DNA from: an uncultured Paracoccaceae bacterium
GTDB lineage: Bacteria; Pseudomonadota; Alphaproteobacteria; Rhodobacterales; Rhodobacteraceae
DNA length: 64,000 nt
Direction: 5' to 3'
Assembly (NCBI GenBank): GCA_943787785.1
Contig: CALSNT010000006.1
Span: 177,964 to 241,963 of the forward strand
Shown in pieces: positions 1 through 10,797 of the stretch (positions within the stretch are counted from its first letter, which is position 1; every line of letters starts with the position of its first letter). The position numbers were made by a program, and so were the translations under genes. Below the pieces are notes generated by a model. The model searched no databases. It was not told where the DNA came from and saw only the letters and a program-made list of their open reading frames with translations.

Positions 1-1
1 T

Positions 2-49
2 TGTGGATCAGGCAAAAAATTCAAGCATTGCCACGGGCGGCTCGCATAA
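2..49 (+). CDS. secA: SecA preprotein translocase ATPase, C-terminal tail only (partial)
   Basis: The window opens inside a gene whose last codons read CGSGKKFKHCHGRLA and then TAA at 47-49. This is the zinc-binding C-terminal signature of SecA (CxCGSGKKxKxCHG), which binds SecB and phospholipid in the Sec export pathway. Only 15 residues are visible; the first cysteine of the motif and the motor domains lie upstream of the window. The two remaining zinc ligands, Cys and His of the KHCHG segment, are intact. The identification rests on this short but distinctive motif. Confidence 0.88.
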   Translation, partial: CGSGKKFKHCHGRLA

Positions 50-251
50 CGGCCAAAACCGGGCGAGATTGTGACGGAATCAAGGCGGTCTATGGGGCCG
101 CCACAACTCCTGCGGCGCGACGGCTGGAAGGGCTACCACATCTGCGATTTGCCTGACACCGAACTGCAACAGGCCGGGCCTTAGGTTTGGCCTAATCCAT
201 TGCTATTGTTTCCATTATCGAACATATCGGGTTTTTACGACGGAGGCAGCG

Positions 252-1217
252 ATGAACAACAAAAAGCGCGCTGTAACTATCGGGCTGATTGCATCGGCCA
301 TCCTGGGGGCAGGTTACGCAATTCAAAAACAACCCGCACTGGCGTCAGTGCTGGGATATCAGAACGCTGGGCTTGATGCTCAGTTTGGCAGTGTGGCCTA
401 CACTGCGGGCGAGTCTGCGCAGGCTGGGTCTTTGCCGCGACCACCAAGGGACATGCGCCCACCCCTGCAGCCGGCCAATCGCCCGCTTGTCGTGCGGGCA
501 CTGCCTGTCGCCTCGCACGCTAGTTTAACCGTTCTGGGCGAGACGGATAACACAGGCCGGGCCTGTGGTCCGGCGCTGGATGCTGTTTTGATTGACGGAG
601 CAATTGCATTGCTGGCGCTGGAGGCACCCTGCAATCCGGGCGCGCGGGTCGACATTCGCCACAGCGGGCTGGAATTTTCAGGTCGCACCGATGCGGATGG
701 TCGATACAGTACGGCTGTTCCAGCCTTGACGATACTGGCGACATTCGAGGCCTTTGTTGGAACTCAGCATGCCCAAGTGACGATTGCTGCGCCGGATGCC
801 GCCAATATGCGTCGGGTTGCCGTTCAGTGGCAAGGCGACGCCGGGCTAGGCTTGCACGCGCTGGAATTCGGAGCGGTTGAGGGCGGGCCGGGCCATGTTT
901 GGGGTCAAGCTCCCGGACGGCTCTGGGCTGGAGGTGGCACACTGATGCGGCTGGGGCGAGCCGACCTGGCGCTGGCCGAGGTCTATAGCTTTCCTGCCAA
1001 TGCAACTGAACGTAACGGTGATGTCGACGTCAGTGTCCAGGCCGATGTAAATGACAGGACCTGCGGACGCCTCATCGAAGGGCGGGCGATTCAGACACAG
1101 ATCGAAGGAATTCCTGTCGTTAGCGATCTCAGGCTGGAAATGCCGCAATGCGATGCGGAAGGCGGCATTCCGGTGTTGAAAAAATCCATCGGAACCATAA
1201 AGATCGCGGCGAACTGA
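252..1217 (+). CDS. Exported protein with a carboxypeptidase-regulatory-like segment, downstream of secA
   Basis: A 321-residue protein with a basic N-terminus (MNNKKR) and a hydrophobic stretch at about residues 8-30, which fits a signal anchor or signal peptide. The middle, around residues 130-165, reads like a carboxypeptidase-regulatory or transthyretin-like beta-sandwich (HSGLEFSGRTDADGRYST). Four cysteines occur as two spaced pairs (GRACGP/APCNPG and RTCGRL/MPQCDA), which suggests two disulfides in the periplasm. The start is supported by GGAGG eight bases upstream. It lies 22 bp before the PstS/OmpA gene and is probably co-transcribed with it. Relatives next to secA in roseobacters are, as I recall, loosely labelled translocase, but nothing in the sequence supports that function. 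Confidence 0.75.
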   Translation: MNNKKRAVTIGLIASAILGAGYAIQKQPALASVLGYQNAGLDAQFGSVAYTAGESAQAGSLPRPPRDMRPPLQPANRPLVVRALPVASHASLTVLGETDNTGRACGPALDAVLIDGAIALLALEAPCNPGARVDIRHSGLEFSGRTDADGRYSTAVPALTILATFEAFVGTQHAQVTIAAPDAANMRRVAVQWQGDAGLGLHALEFGAVEGGPGHVWGQAPGRLWAGGGTLMRLGRADLALAEVYSFPANATERNGDVDVSVQADVNDRTCGRLIEGRAIQTQIEGIPVVSDLRLEMPQCDAEGGIPVLKKSIGTIKIAAN

Positions 1218-1239
1218 CCACGTCGGACCGGAACGATCC

Positions 1240-2766
1240 ATGACAGTAGTACGCGCGGCGGTCTTCGCCGCGCTTTTCCTTTGCGCTTCGGCTTTTTCAG
1301 CCATTGCCCAGACCGTCACATTGACGGCGCGCGACGGCTCGTTGGAGCTCAGCGGGCGGCTGCTCCATTTCGACGGCGAGTTTTATCAGCTGGAAGGCAA
1401 CTTCGGACGGGTCACGGTCGATGGCTCGAAAATGATCTGCCATGGCCGTGCCTGCCCGGATAACGGCCCCTTCGTGGCCGGTGTCAGTTTCGCAGGCGAT
1501 GCCACGGTTGTGCGCCGCCTGATGCCGGCACTTGTCGAGGCATTCGGCCGCACGCAGGGTTACACGACATTGAAAGTTGTCCAGAGCGACCGGCGTTTCC
1601 GTTATGATCTGCGTGAGGTTTCTCCGGCGAGATTAGTGGCGCAGTTTTCATTTTCGGCATCTACCTCTGGCGAGGGGTTTGATGATCTTGTCGCTGACCG
1701 CGCCGATATTGTGTTGGCTTTGCGCCCCCCCCAATCCGAGCGCAGCAGGAGCCGGGCCGGGGTGCCACGAGTTCTGGGCCTGGACGCCATCGTCCCTGTA
1801 GTTGCCGCCGAGAATCCGCTTACTGCAATCTCCCGAACGCGACTGGCGCAGGCTTTCGCTCGCAAATTAACCAGCGCGGACCTTTGGGAGGGCGAGAAAC
1901 CCCTGCGCTTGCACGTCCCGGTACAGCAATCCGGTTTGATGGCTGAGTTTCGCCGCCGGGTCATTTTGCCGGAAGGTCTGACCCTCGGTATGCCGGTGAC
2001 CCGCCACCGCGAGGCGATCAAACTCACCGATTCTGTCGCCAGTGATCCCAACGCTCTGGGCATTTCGACCTATTCGGATATCGGGGCCGCCGTCCCGCTG
2101 GTGTTGGCGGGGCCTTGTGCGTTTGCGTCCGTGGCGACCGAGGACGCATTGCGCACCGTCGATTATCCGCTGACCCTACCACTGTATCTTTATCCGCCCG
2201 CCCGACGCCTGCCGAAAGTTGCCCGCGAGTTTCTGGCATTCACCCGCACCCCCGAGGCGCGTCTGGCGGTGCAACAGGCCGGGTTTGTCGATCAATTCCT
2301 CGGAACCATCCCAATCGAAGCACAGGGAGAGCGCCTAGCCCACGCCATCGAAGCCGCTCGTGAACCGGGCGCACAGGCCGACCTGCGCCGCGTGGTCGAG
2401 CGTGTCGAAGGGGCAGCCCGTCTGACACTGACGTTCCGGTTTGAGGATGGCTCGACCGAACTGGACGCAATATCGCAGTCTAACATCGCGCTTCTGGCGG
2501 GCGCGTTGAACCGGGGTGAATTTGTGGGCCGGACGCTGCTGTTCTCTGGGTTCTCAGATGGCACCGGTCCTGCCGAGGACAATCGAAAGCTGTCACTGGA
2601 TCGCGCCCGAAAAGTGCGCAATGCGGTTCGCGCCGCGACCACCAAAGCCGCCGCGGCTGACCTGAAATTGATCGCCGACGGGTTCGGTGAGGCGATGCCG
2701 CTGGCGTGTGATGAAGTGGACTGGGGGAGGAAGATTAACCGCCGCGTGGAGGTTTGGTTAAGGTAG
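1240..2766 (+). CDS. Phosphate-binding-protein-like (PstS-type) domain fused to OmpA C-terminal domain
   Basis: A 508-residue exported protein. Residues 1-24 form a signal peptide ending at an A-x-A type site (SAIAQ). About residues 75-375 look like a type-2 periplasmic binding protein of the PstS family (DLVADRADIVLALRPP; LTSADLWEG; ANPLTAISR-like segments). About residues 395-508 are an OmpA/MotB peptidoglycan-binding domain, with LTFRFEDGSTELD, GFSDGTGPAEDN and the closing RRVEVWLR. The protein probably stays in the periplasm anchored to murein and may hold a small ligand, but no ligand can be read from the sequence. It follows the exported protein gene by 22 bp. The run of eight C at about 1725-1732 is in frame here. 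Confidence 0.82.
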   Translation: MTVVRAAVFAALFLCASAFSAIAQTVTLTARDGSLELSGRLLHFDGEFYQLEGNFGRVTVDGSKMICHGRACPDNGPFVAGVSFAGDATVVRRLMPALVEAFGRTQGYTTLKVVQSDRRFRYDLREVSPARLVAQFSFSASTSGEGFDDLVADRADIVLALRPPQSERSRSRAGVPRVLGLDAIVPVVAAENPLTAISRTRLAQAFARKLTSADLWEGEKPLRLHVPVQQSGLMAEFRRRVILPEGLTLGMPVTRHREAIKLTDSVASDPNALGISTYSDIGAAVPLVLAGPCAFASVATEDALRTVDYPLTLPLYLYPPARRLPKVAREFLAFTRTPEARLAVQQAGFVDQFLGTIPIEAQGERLAHAIEAAREPGAQADLRRVVERVEGAARLTLTFRFEDGSTELDAISQSNIALLAGALNRGEFVGRTLLFSGFSDGTGPAEDNRKLSLDRARKVRNAVRAATTKAAAADLKLIADGFGEAMPLACDEVDWGRKINRRVEVWLR

Positions 2767-2846
2767 CGAGCCCGCTAGCCAGCATTCTTGATGCCGATTG
2801 CCACGTAGCGGGACGAAGTCGCTGTTCAAAGTGCTGACTATCCGGC

Positions 2847-3881
2847 CTATCGGCAACTTGCGCGGGCTTGAGAGAACGATAACAACCGCTTGGACTTTTC
2901 GTCCCACAAATGCAGCCGCACGTTTCCGACGCTTTGCCGGATCGTCATTCGGTTGCCGTCAGCAAGCTCGATGTGATCGCGCAGCACTTCAGGGAGGCGA
3001 TAGAACGGTATGCGGCTGTAAAGGTGATGCACGTGGTGTATGCCGATGTTCGCACTCAGCCACTGCAACACAGATGGCAACACATAGTGCGAGCTACCTT
3101 TCAAGGCCGAGTCGTGCAATTGCCAGTCCTCCTCGGAGTCCCAATGCGCGTCCTCAAACTGATGCTGTACATAAAACAGCCACACCCCAGCTGTCGCCGC
3201 CAGTAGCGTCGTGGGCAGGAAAATCAGCAGGATTGGCATCAAGCCCCCAAAATGCAGGACCAGCGCCAAACAGGCCAGAAGCGCGGCGTTCGTGCACATC
3301 GCACTTACCCAGTATTTGGCGCTGGCCATCAGACCCAAGGGCAATCTGTTCTGCAGAAAAAAGAGATAGCTGGGCCCCAGGCCGAACATCACTACAGGAT
3401 TTCGATAGAGCCTGTATTTCAGGCGGTTAAGCAATGTAATTTCGTAATACTCAACAACCGTCATGGTGTAGACTTCACCAATGCCGCGCCGCGCAAGATT
3501 TCCTGACGAGCTGTGATGAATGGAATGCGTGCGCCGCCAAACGTCGTAGGGTGTCAGAGTCAGCACCCCGATCACGCGCCCAAGCCAATCACTTAGCGTC
3601 CGATTGTTGAAAAAGGCCCCATGTCCACAATCATGCTGGATTGCAAAAAGGCGCAACAAAAAGGCGGCATTGATCATCGAGATCGCCAATGTCAGCCAAT
3701 AACTTACGGACAGAGACCACCAGGCCAGAACCCACAAAAGGAGAAAGGGACCGACAGTTACACCCAGTTCGAAGGCACTGCGCATCGAGTTGGGCTCTCG
3801 ATATTTCGAGAGAACCCTGACCCAGTCACTTGGCGCACGGGGTTTTTGCTCTTCTTGAGTTGTGTCAGGGTGATCGAACAT
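2847..3881 (-). CDS. Membrane fatty acid desaturase (DesA/delta-12 type)
   Basis: A 344-residue integral membrane di-iron desaturase. The three histidine boxes are present: HDCGH at residues 83-87, HSIHH at 119-123, and HHVHH at about 288-293. Hydrophobic segments near residues 41-80 and 190-245 fit the usual four-helix arrangement with the boxes on the cytoplasmic face. The family inserts a cis double bond into acyl chains of membrane lipids using O2 and an electron donor. The gene is convergent with the PstS/OmpA gene, with 80 bp between the stops. Position specificity cannot be read from sequence, but HHVHH with the C-terminal layout resembles omega-6/delta-12 enzymes. Single-gene unit; no regulator adjacent. 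Confidence 0.87.
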   Translation of the reverse strand: MFDHPDTTQEEQKPRAPSDWVRVLSKYREPNSMRSAFELGVTVGPFLLLWVLAWWSLSVSYWLTLAISMINAAFLLRLFAIQHDCGHGAFFNNRTLSDWLGRVIGVLTLTPYDVWRRTHSIHHSSSGNLARRGIGEVYTMTVVEYYEITLLNRLKYRLYRNPVVMFGLGPSYLFFLQNRLPLGLMASAKYWVSAMCTNAALLACLALVLHFGGLMPILLIFLPTTLLAATAGVWLFYVQHQFEDAHWDSEEDWQLHDSALKGSSHYVLPSVLQWLSANIGIHHVHHLYSRIPFYRLPEVLRDHIELADGNRMTIRQSVGNVRLHLWDEKSKRLLSFSQARASCR

Positions 3882-4102
3882 ATGCCTACTTTATTTACTA
3901 GTTGTGCCGCCCCCCTATCTGAAGAATGCGAACTCGCAAATGCCCCTGACAAGAAATGCCGGAAAAACTGGTCCGGCTGAGGCTTGCGACGCATTTATTT
4001 CGGGTTCGGTACGCAACAAAGCCTATCGGATGCTGCAGTGCCAATATCCGGGTTGGCTCCAAGCGGCCACTCAAATGTGAAGAAACCACTGCACCTGGCC
4101 CG

Positions 4103-5252
4103 TCACACTTTCCGGCTGGACCTTAGCCCTGTCCGTACCTCGTCCCCATGCTCGTCCAACCCCGGTGCCGCACGGCCTTCTGCAAGTTCTGCCCCGGAGA
4201 ACCGAAAAGGCGGCCGCACTGTCGGAATTCCCTCGGCCACCTGATGCGCACCGCGCGCTGCCACCTGCGGATCGGCGAAGACGTCGGCGAAGTCGTTTAT
4301 CGGACCCGCTGGGACACCGGCTCCCTCACAGGCCGCCAGCAGATCCGCCTTGGAGAATGTCAGGGTTGCTTTGGTCAAACGCGCGGTCATTGCCTCACGA
4401 TGGGCAATCCGATCGGCGTTGGTCAGGTAATCGGGATCGGTCGCCATCTCAGCATCCCCGAGCAACGCGCATAGTCGTTGGTACTGTGCATCGTTGCCTG
4501 TGGCGATGATGATCCAGCCATCAGCACAATCAAATACCTGATATGGCGTCAGGTTCTGATGTGCGTTGCCAATCCGCTGCGGCGCTTCCCCGGTTGTCAG
4601 ATAGTTCATCGCCTGATTGGCGGTGATCGCCACCGCAACATCCAGAAGGCCCAGGTCGATATGCTGCCCCTCACCCGTCTGATCGCGCATTCTTAACGCG
4701 GCCAGAATCGCCGTCGCTGCATACATGCCGGTGAAAATATCCGTTACCGCGACGCCGACTTTCTGAGGCTGACCCACGGGTGCGCCGGTGATCGACATCA
4801 GGCCGGACATGCCCTGAATAATGTAGTCGTAACCGGCGCGATGGGCTTAGGGACCGTTCTGCCCGAAGCCGGTTATCGAGCAGTATATCAGGCGCGGGTT
4901 GAGTTTGCGCACGGCCTCCCAATCCAGTCCGTATTTCGCCAACCCGCCAACCTTGAAGTTCTCGATCAGTACGTCAGCGTCGCGGATCAATGCGATCAGC
5001 GTCTCGCGCCCTTCATCGGTGGAAAAATCCAGCGAGATGGAGCGTTTTCCCCCGATTGCAGCTGTGAAAATAACTCGCCGAGCGGTCATCACCCTTTTGG
5101 ACAAAAGGCGGCCCCCACTGGCGGGTATCGTCGCCCTTGGGGGATTCGACCTTGATGACATCCGCACCCAGATCGGCCAGCGTCTGACCGGCCCAGGGAC
5201 CGGCCAAAATACGTGCCAGTTCGACGACCTTCAGGCCATCTAGCGGCGTCAT
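4103..5252 (-). pseudogene. CaiB/BaiF (family III) CoA-transferase, broken by a frameshift and a nonsense codon
   Basis: The pieces together give about 382 residues, the normal size for a formyl-CoA/carnitine-type family III CoA-transferase. N-terminal piece 5252 to ~5050: [38 protein letters not shown]. Reading then shifts frame at a GGGGGAAAA run (plus-strand 5045-5053); with one base fewer it continues as [12 protein letters not shown]. The second lesion is a TAC-to-TAA change at 4847-4849 inside the conserved GFGQNGP(Y)AHRAGYDY segment. After that the frame is open to 4103. Its start overlaps the stop of the upstream dsbA-like gene as ATGA, so it was once translationally coupled to it. 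The substitution cannot be explained by the same +1 error, so real inactivation is plausible. Confidence 0.85.
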
Positions 5253-5914
5253 CCGTCGATCTTCGCGTCCAGGATGCTGCGGAAGTTGGTCTGAAACTCG
5301 GTGTTGTCGACCTTTTGGCCGTCAACCAAGAACGTCGGCGTGCCAGACACATCGTCCGCCTCGGAGTCCTCCTGAAATTTTGCAAACATCGCCTGTGCCA
5401 TCGTGGCGTCGGTCAGGCAGGCTTCCAGCTTGTCGCCGTCCAAACCGGCCGCCAGACCGATACGGCGCAGGTTGCCGGCGATCTCGGCGGGTTCGCCTTG
5501 CGTCCAATTGGACTGCTTTTCATAGATCATCTGGGCAATCGGGAAGTATTTCTGGGCGCCGTCGCAGCGTGCCACCATTGCTGCCCATAGGCCGAAACGG
5601 TCGAAATAAACCTCGCGGTAGACAAAGTTGATTTTGCCGTTGTCGATGTAGTCCGCCTTCAGATCCTTGAACGCGCCTTCATGGAACGAGCGGCAGTGAG
5701 GGCAGGTGAAACTGGCATATTCAGTCACTGTTACAGGCGAATTCGGGTTTCCAATCGAAATCTCGGGTACGATGGATGTGTCCACATCTTCGGCAGACTG
5801 CGCTTGAGCACCGAGGATCGTCTGCGCCCGATCAACAGCGCGACCGGAATTGAGGTACCAAAGGCCCGCGGCTGCAACAGCAGCAACGACGACAATAGAA
5901 AGAAGACGGTTCAT
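5249..5914 (-). CDS. DsbA-family thiol-disulfide oxidoreductase, periplasmic
   Basis: A 221-residue exported thioredoxin-fold protein. Residues 1-22 are a hydrophobic signal peptide or anchor. The active site is CPHC (Cys71 and Cys74) following TEYASFT, and the cis-proline loop is SGTPTFLV near residue 190. CPHC is the DsbA-type oxidising motif. The single-domain size with a helical insertion fits the DsbA/Com1-like group (thioredoxin_4) that forms disulfides in exported proteins. It sits 15 bp after the DUF721 gene and its stop overlaps the start of the CoA-transferase remnant. No dsbB is in the window, so its reoxidising partner is unknown. Confidence 0.88.
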   Translation of the reverse strand: MNRLLSIVVVAAVAAAGLWYLNSGRAVDRAQTILGAQAQSAEDVDTSIVPEISIGNPNSPVTVTEYASFTCPHCRSFHEGAFKDLKADYIDNGKINFVYREVYFDRFGLWAAMVARCDGAQKYFPIAQMIYEKQSNWTQGEPAEIAGNLRRIGLAAGLDGDKLEACLTDATMAQAMFAKFQEDSEADDVSGTPTFLVDGQKVDNTEFQTNFRSILDAKIDG

Positions 5915-5929
5915 TACGGAGATACCCTT

Positions 5930-6457
5930 TTAACGGTTGGATTTGGTCAGGACATTGGTGCCCAGCGCTTCAAGTGCGGCGCGCAGGGTGTCGTCGGACA
6001 CGCCCTTTGCGACCTCATGTGCTTTGGCTTGCAGTTTCGGGTCGGGGGTCGGCGCGGTAGCTTTCGCGGGGGCGTGGTCAAAGCTGACCTTGCCATCGGC
6101 GAACCCCTGCGGAGCAGTTTGCGTCACGCGAATGCGGGAAATCGCGGCGTAGCCATAGCAGGCATTTACTCGCTCTTTCAGTGACTCGCTTGCCATTTCG
6201 ATCATTGGCGCTTGCGCACCGGTGGTTAGCAGGGTCAGCGTCGCGCCCAACCCGCCACGGCCATAGCTGATGTTGACGGGGCGCGTCGCGGCGGCAATAT
6301 CAGCGCCTGCTATTTCGGCCCAGTGGGTCAGCAGTCGGGTCACCGCAAAGCCACGACCCTCGCCCGCCTGACGAATACGCGCCTGGACGAGGCCCGAGGT
6401 CCGCTCGAATCCCCGCATCCGGCGGTCGTTTGGCGATGTGGTGGCGGGCGGCGGCAT
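5930..6457 (-). CDS. DUF721 family protein (DciA-like helicase operator candidate)
   Basis: A 175-residue protein when started at the methionine of MPPPATTSPNDRRMRGFE; an upstream in-frame extension exists but looks non-coding and overlaps the mutY promoter side. The central part (RLLTHWAEIAGADIAAATRPV, GGLGATLTLLTTGAQAPMIEM, ERVNACYGYAAISRIRVTQT) matches the DUF721 fold. DUF721 includes DciA, the ancestral partner that helps load or operate the DnaB replicative helicase in bacteria without DnaC. The C-terminal tail is rich in Ala and Lys and is probably flexible. It is divergent from mutY (about 105 bp apart) and upstream of dsbA-like in the same direction. The family call is fairly secure; the helicase role is inferred from the family. 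Confidence 0.72.
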   Translation of the reverse strand: MPPPATTSPNDRRMRGFERTSGLVQARIRQAGEGRGFAVTRLLTHWAEIAGADIAAATRPVNISYGRGGLGATLTLLTTGAQAPMIEMASESLKERVNACYGYAAISRIRVTQTAPQGFADGKVSFDHAPAKATAPTPDPKLQAKAHEVAKGVSDDTLRAALEALGTNVLTKSNR

Positions 6458-6562
6458 TCGGACTCCCAATCGGCTGTTGGCCCTGTTTATTTCAACTTCG
6501 CGACCTATTCTACGCAGTATCTGTTCGCAGGGCCTCTGCAAGCAAGCATCGGAGCATAAAGA

Positions 6563-7624
6563 TTGCGTGACGAGGGGACGAATGGCGCGGCGATTAGCGA
6601 CGAATTGCTGAAGTGGTACGATGCTCACGCCCGCATTCTGCCCTGGCGCGTTGGCCCGGCGGATCGTGTTGCGGGGGTTTTGCCCGATCCGTACCGCGTC
6701 TGGCTATCCGAGGTGATGCTGCAGCAAACCACCGTTGCGGCAGTGAAGGGATATTATGAGCGGTTCACGTCCCTTTGGCCCGATGTCGCGGCGCTGGCCG
6801 CCGCTGAAGACGGCGCGGTGATGGCTGAATGGGCGGGTCTCGGATATTACGCCCGTGCGCGCAATCTTTTGGCTTGTGCGCGGGCTGTCGCCGCCGATCA
6901 CAGCGGGACGTTCCCGGACGATGCCGAAGCACTGCGGCGCCTGCCGGGGATCGGCCCCTATACCGCCGCCGCGATTGCGTCGATTGCGTTTGATCGACGT
7001 GAAACTGTGGTGGATGGGAACGTCGAACGGATCATTTCACGCCTGTTCAGGGTCGAAACACCCCTGCCAGTAGCTAAGCCTGAGCTTACACGACTGGCGA
7101 AGTCGCTGACGCCAGATCTGCGCTCCGGGGACCACGCGCAAGCGATGATGGACCTCGGCGCGACGATCTGCACACCGCGCAGTCCGGCTTGTGGCATCTG
7201 CCCCGTAATTGCGCATTGTCAGGCGCACGCCGCCGGAATGGCCGCAGACCTGCCTGCGAAGATCAAGAAGAAAGCCAAGCCGGTCCGCCACGGCTTTGCC
7301 TATGTCGTTCGCCGCGCCGATGGTGCGTGGCTGTTGGAGCGCCGTCCGGCAAAGGGCCTGTTGGGCGGCACGCTCGGCTGGCCGGGGTCGGAGTGGGGCG
7401 ACGATCCTACGCCGTCGCCACCGCTGGACGCCGACTGGACCGAATTGGGAGAGGTACGTCACACCTTCACCCATTTTCACCTGCGCCTGCGGATTTTCGC
7501 CGCGTCGGTCGATCAATTCGCGCCCGCCGATTTCACTCCGGCGGCTGATTTCAACCCCAGCCACCTGCCCACGCTGATGCGCAAGGCCTATTCCGTTGCG
7601 TCCGACACCCTGGGCGCGAATTGA
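6563..7624 (+). CDS. mutY: A/G-specific adenine DNA glycosylase MutY
   Basis: A 353-residue DNA repair enzyme that removes adenine mispaired with 8-oxoguanine. Catalytic Glu50 lies in SEVMLQQT. The helix-hairpin-helix is LPGIGPYTAAAIASIAF at about 127-143, followed by catalytic Asp151 in VVDGNVERI. The 4Fe-4S cluster ligands are Cys203, Cys210, Cys213 and Cys219 (C-x6-C-x2-C-x5-C). The C-terminal part (about 235-345) is the NUDIX-like 8-oxoG recognition domain, with HTFTHFHLRL. The start is TTG at 6563, chosen because GGAG lies 8 bp upstream and the coding similarity begins soon after. It is followed closely by the alkB-like gene. Its partner mutM (fpg) is also in the window at 38 kb. Confidence 0.95.
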   Translation: MRDEGTNGAAISDELLKWYDAHARILPWRVGPADRVAGVLPDPYRVWLSEVMLQQTTVAAVKGYYERFTSLWPDVAALAAAEDGAVMAEWAGLGYYARARNLLACARAVAADHSGTFPDDAEALRRLPGIGPYTAAAIASIAFDRRETVVDGNVERIISRLFRVETPLPVAKPELTRLAKSLTPDLRSGDHAQAMMDLGATICTPRSPACGICPVIAHCQAHAAGMAADLPAKIKKKAKPVRHGFAYVVRRADGAWLLERRPAKGLLGGTLGWPGSEWGDDPTPSPPLDADWTELGEVRHTFTHFHLRLRIFAASVDQFAPADFTPAADFNPSHLPTLMRKAYSVASDTLGAN

Positions 7625-7677
7625 GCCAGCCCACCCGCTGCGCTATGAAGCATCCGTTGTAACGATCTGGACGGGTA

Positions 7678-8835
7678 ATGACCGACACCCCAATATCTGC
7701 GCGCCCATTTACGGCCAGCCTACGCGCCGCGCTGCCATTCTGGGCCTCGCTGATCATGCTGCCGATGGTGGCACTGGCGGCCATCTATGGAGGCTGGGCG
7801 CTGTTGCTGGTGCCGTTGACCAGCTGGTGGCTGTTCTCGATTCTGGATCTGATTATTGGCATCGACCGTGAAAGCCTTGACCCAGAGACAGCCGACGCCG
7901 AGCTGTTCTGGCATCGATTCATCACCCTGATCTGGCCCGCCCTTCAAGCCGTCCTGATCTTCGGAACGCTCGCATATGCAACTCAAACAACGCATCTCGG
8001 GGCGTGGGAGAAGATCGGCCTTTTCTTCGGTGTCGGCGTCGTTTCGGGTACCATCGGCATCGTCTACTCGCATGAGCTGATGCATCAACGTAACCGTGAG
8101 GAGCGCTGGCTGGGTGATATCCTGTTGGGGATGACACTCTATGGTCATTACCGCAGCGAGCACTTGCTGGTGCATCACACCTACGTGGGCACGCCACGCG
8201 ATGCGGTGACGGCGCGCTATAATGAAGGGTTTCACCGGTTCTTTCCCCGTGTATTGCGGGAGGGGATCCGTTCTTCCTGGCGCGCCGAAGTGGCGATGCA
8301 AATGCGGCGGGGGCATTCTCCCTGGCACGCCTCGAACCCCTTCTGGCGCTACTGGGGGCTGCAACTTGCATTTCTTGCATTGGCGTTTGCCATTGGCGGC
8401 TGGATCGGCGTTTGCCTGTTCGTCTATCAGGCCTTCATTGCAATCTGGCAGCTGGAATTGGTGAATTACGTTGAACACTACGGGCTGACCCGCGAACATC
8501 TGGGCCATGGGCGCTATGAGCGTGTCAAACCACACCATTCCTGGAACGCGGACTTTCGAGCCTCGAACTGGCTGCTGATCAATCTGCAGCGCCACGCCGA
8601 TCATCATATGAAACCGGATCGGCGCTACCCTCTACTCCAGACATACTCGGAAAATGACGTGCCGACCCTGCCCTATGGCTATCCAGTGATGACGGCCATT
8701 GCGATGATCCCGCCTTTGTGGCGGCGATACATGAATCCACGCGTGCGTGATTGGCGGCGGCATCACTATCCAGAGACTACGGATTGGAGCGCCTACAATT
8801 CGGCCACCAACCCGATGCCTGCCCGGGCAAGCTGA
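7678..8835 (+). CDS. alkB: AlkB-type integral membrane alkane 1-monooxygenase
   Basis: A 385-residue non-heme di-iron hydroxylase of the AlkB family. The histidine boxes are HELMH (132-136), EHLLVHH (161-167) and LQRHADHH (303-310), together with the AlkB signature NYVEHYGL (263-270). Six hydrophobic segments (about 20-62, 82-104, 112-130, 228-260) place it in the inner membrane. The family uses O2 and electrons from rubredoxin/rubredoxin reductase to oxidise medium-chain n-alkanes at the terminal carbon. No rubredoxin gene is seen nearby, so the electron donor must come from elsewhere. It lies 53 bp after mutY and ends at a shared terminator. Confidence 0.92.
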   Translation: MTDTPISARPFTASLRAALPFWASLIMLPMVALAAIYGGWALLLVPLTSWWLFSILDLIIGIDRESLDPETADAELFWHRFITLIWPALQAVLIFGTLAYATQTTHLGAWEKIGLFFGVGVVSGTIGIVYSHELMHQRNREERWLGDILLGMTLYGHYRSEHLLVHHTYVGTPRDAVTARYNEGFHRFFPRVLREGIRSSWRAEVAMQMRRGHSPWHASNPFWRYWGLQLAFLALAFAIGGWIGVCLFVYQAFIAIWQLELVNYVEHYGLTREHLGHGRYERVKPHHSWNADFRASNWLLINLQRHADHHMKPDRRYPLLQTYSENDVPTLPYGYPVMTAIAMIPPLWRRYMNPRVRDWRRHHYPETTDWSAYNSATNPMPARAS

Positions 8836-8838
8836 GAC

Positions 8839-8870
8839 AAAAAGGGGCCCCGTCCATGCGGACAGGGCCC
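8839..8870 (-). terminator. Rho-independent terminator of ccrM, shared side with alkB
   Basis: GGGCCC-C-GTCC pairs with GGAC-A-GGGCCC (arms 8845-8855 and 8860-8870) around a short loop. On the minus strand the stem is followed by a T run (plus-strand AAAAA at 8839-8843). It lies between the convergent alkB and ccrM genes. Confidence 0.75.
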
Positions 8871-8914
8871 AAGGTTGTGCCGTGGTAGGGCCACAGGCAC
8901 AGGCGGTAGATCGT

Positions 8915-10736
<1,822 letters not shown>

Positions 10737-10768
10737 TTTAGGGAATCACCGCATCAGACAGATCGCAA

Positions 10769-10797
10769 GAAAAAAGGGCGGATCCGAAGACCCGCCC
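10769..10797 (-). terminator. Terminator upstream of rnhB, ending leftward transcription
   Basis: GGGCGG (10776-10781) pairs with CCGCCC (10792-10797), extended by an inner TC/GA pair around a CGAA loop. On the minus strand it is followed by six T. It would end transcription from the 11.0-11.4 kb gene before rnhB. Confidence 0.75.

Noticed and set aside
71..184. GTG-started 37-codon frame between secA and the first full gene, ending LPDTELQQAGP
   Set aside because: It vaguely recalls a DUF1127 tail, but there is no ribosome site, no full motif, and it may only be a chance frame.
1725..1732. C8 tract in the PstS/OmpA gene as a phase-variation site
   Set aside because: The frame is continuous through the tract and both domains are intact.
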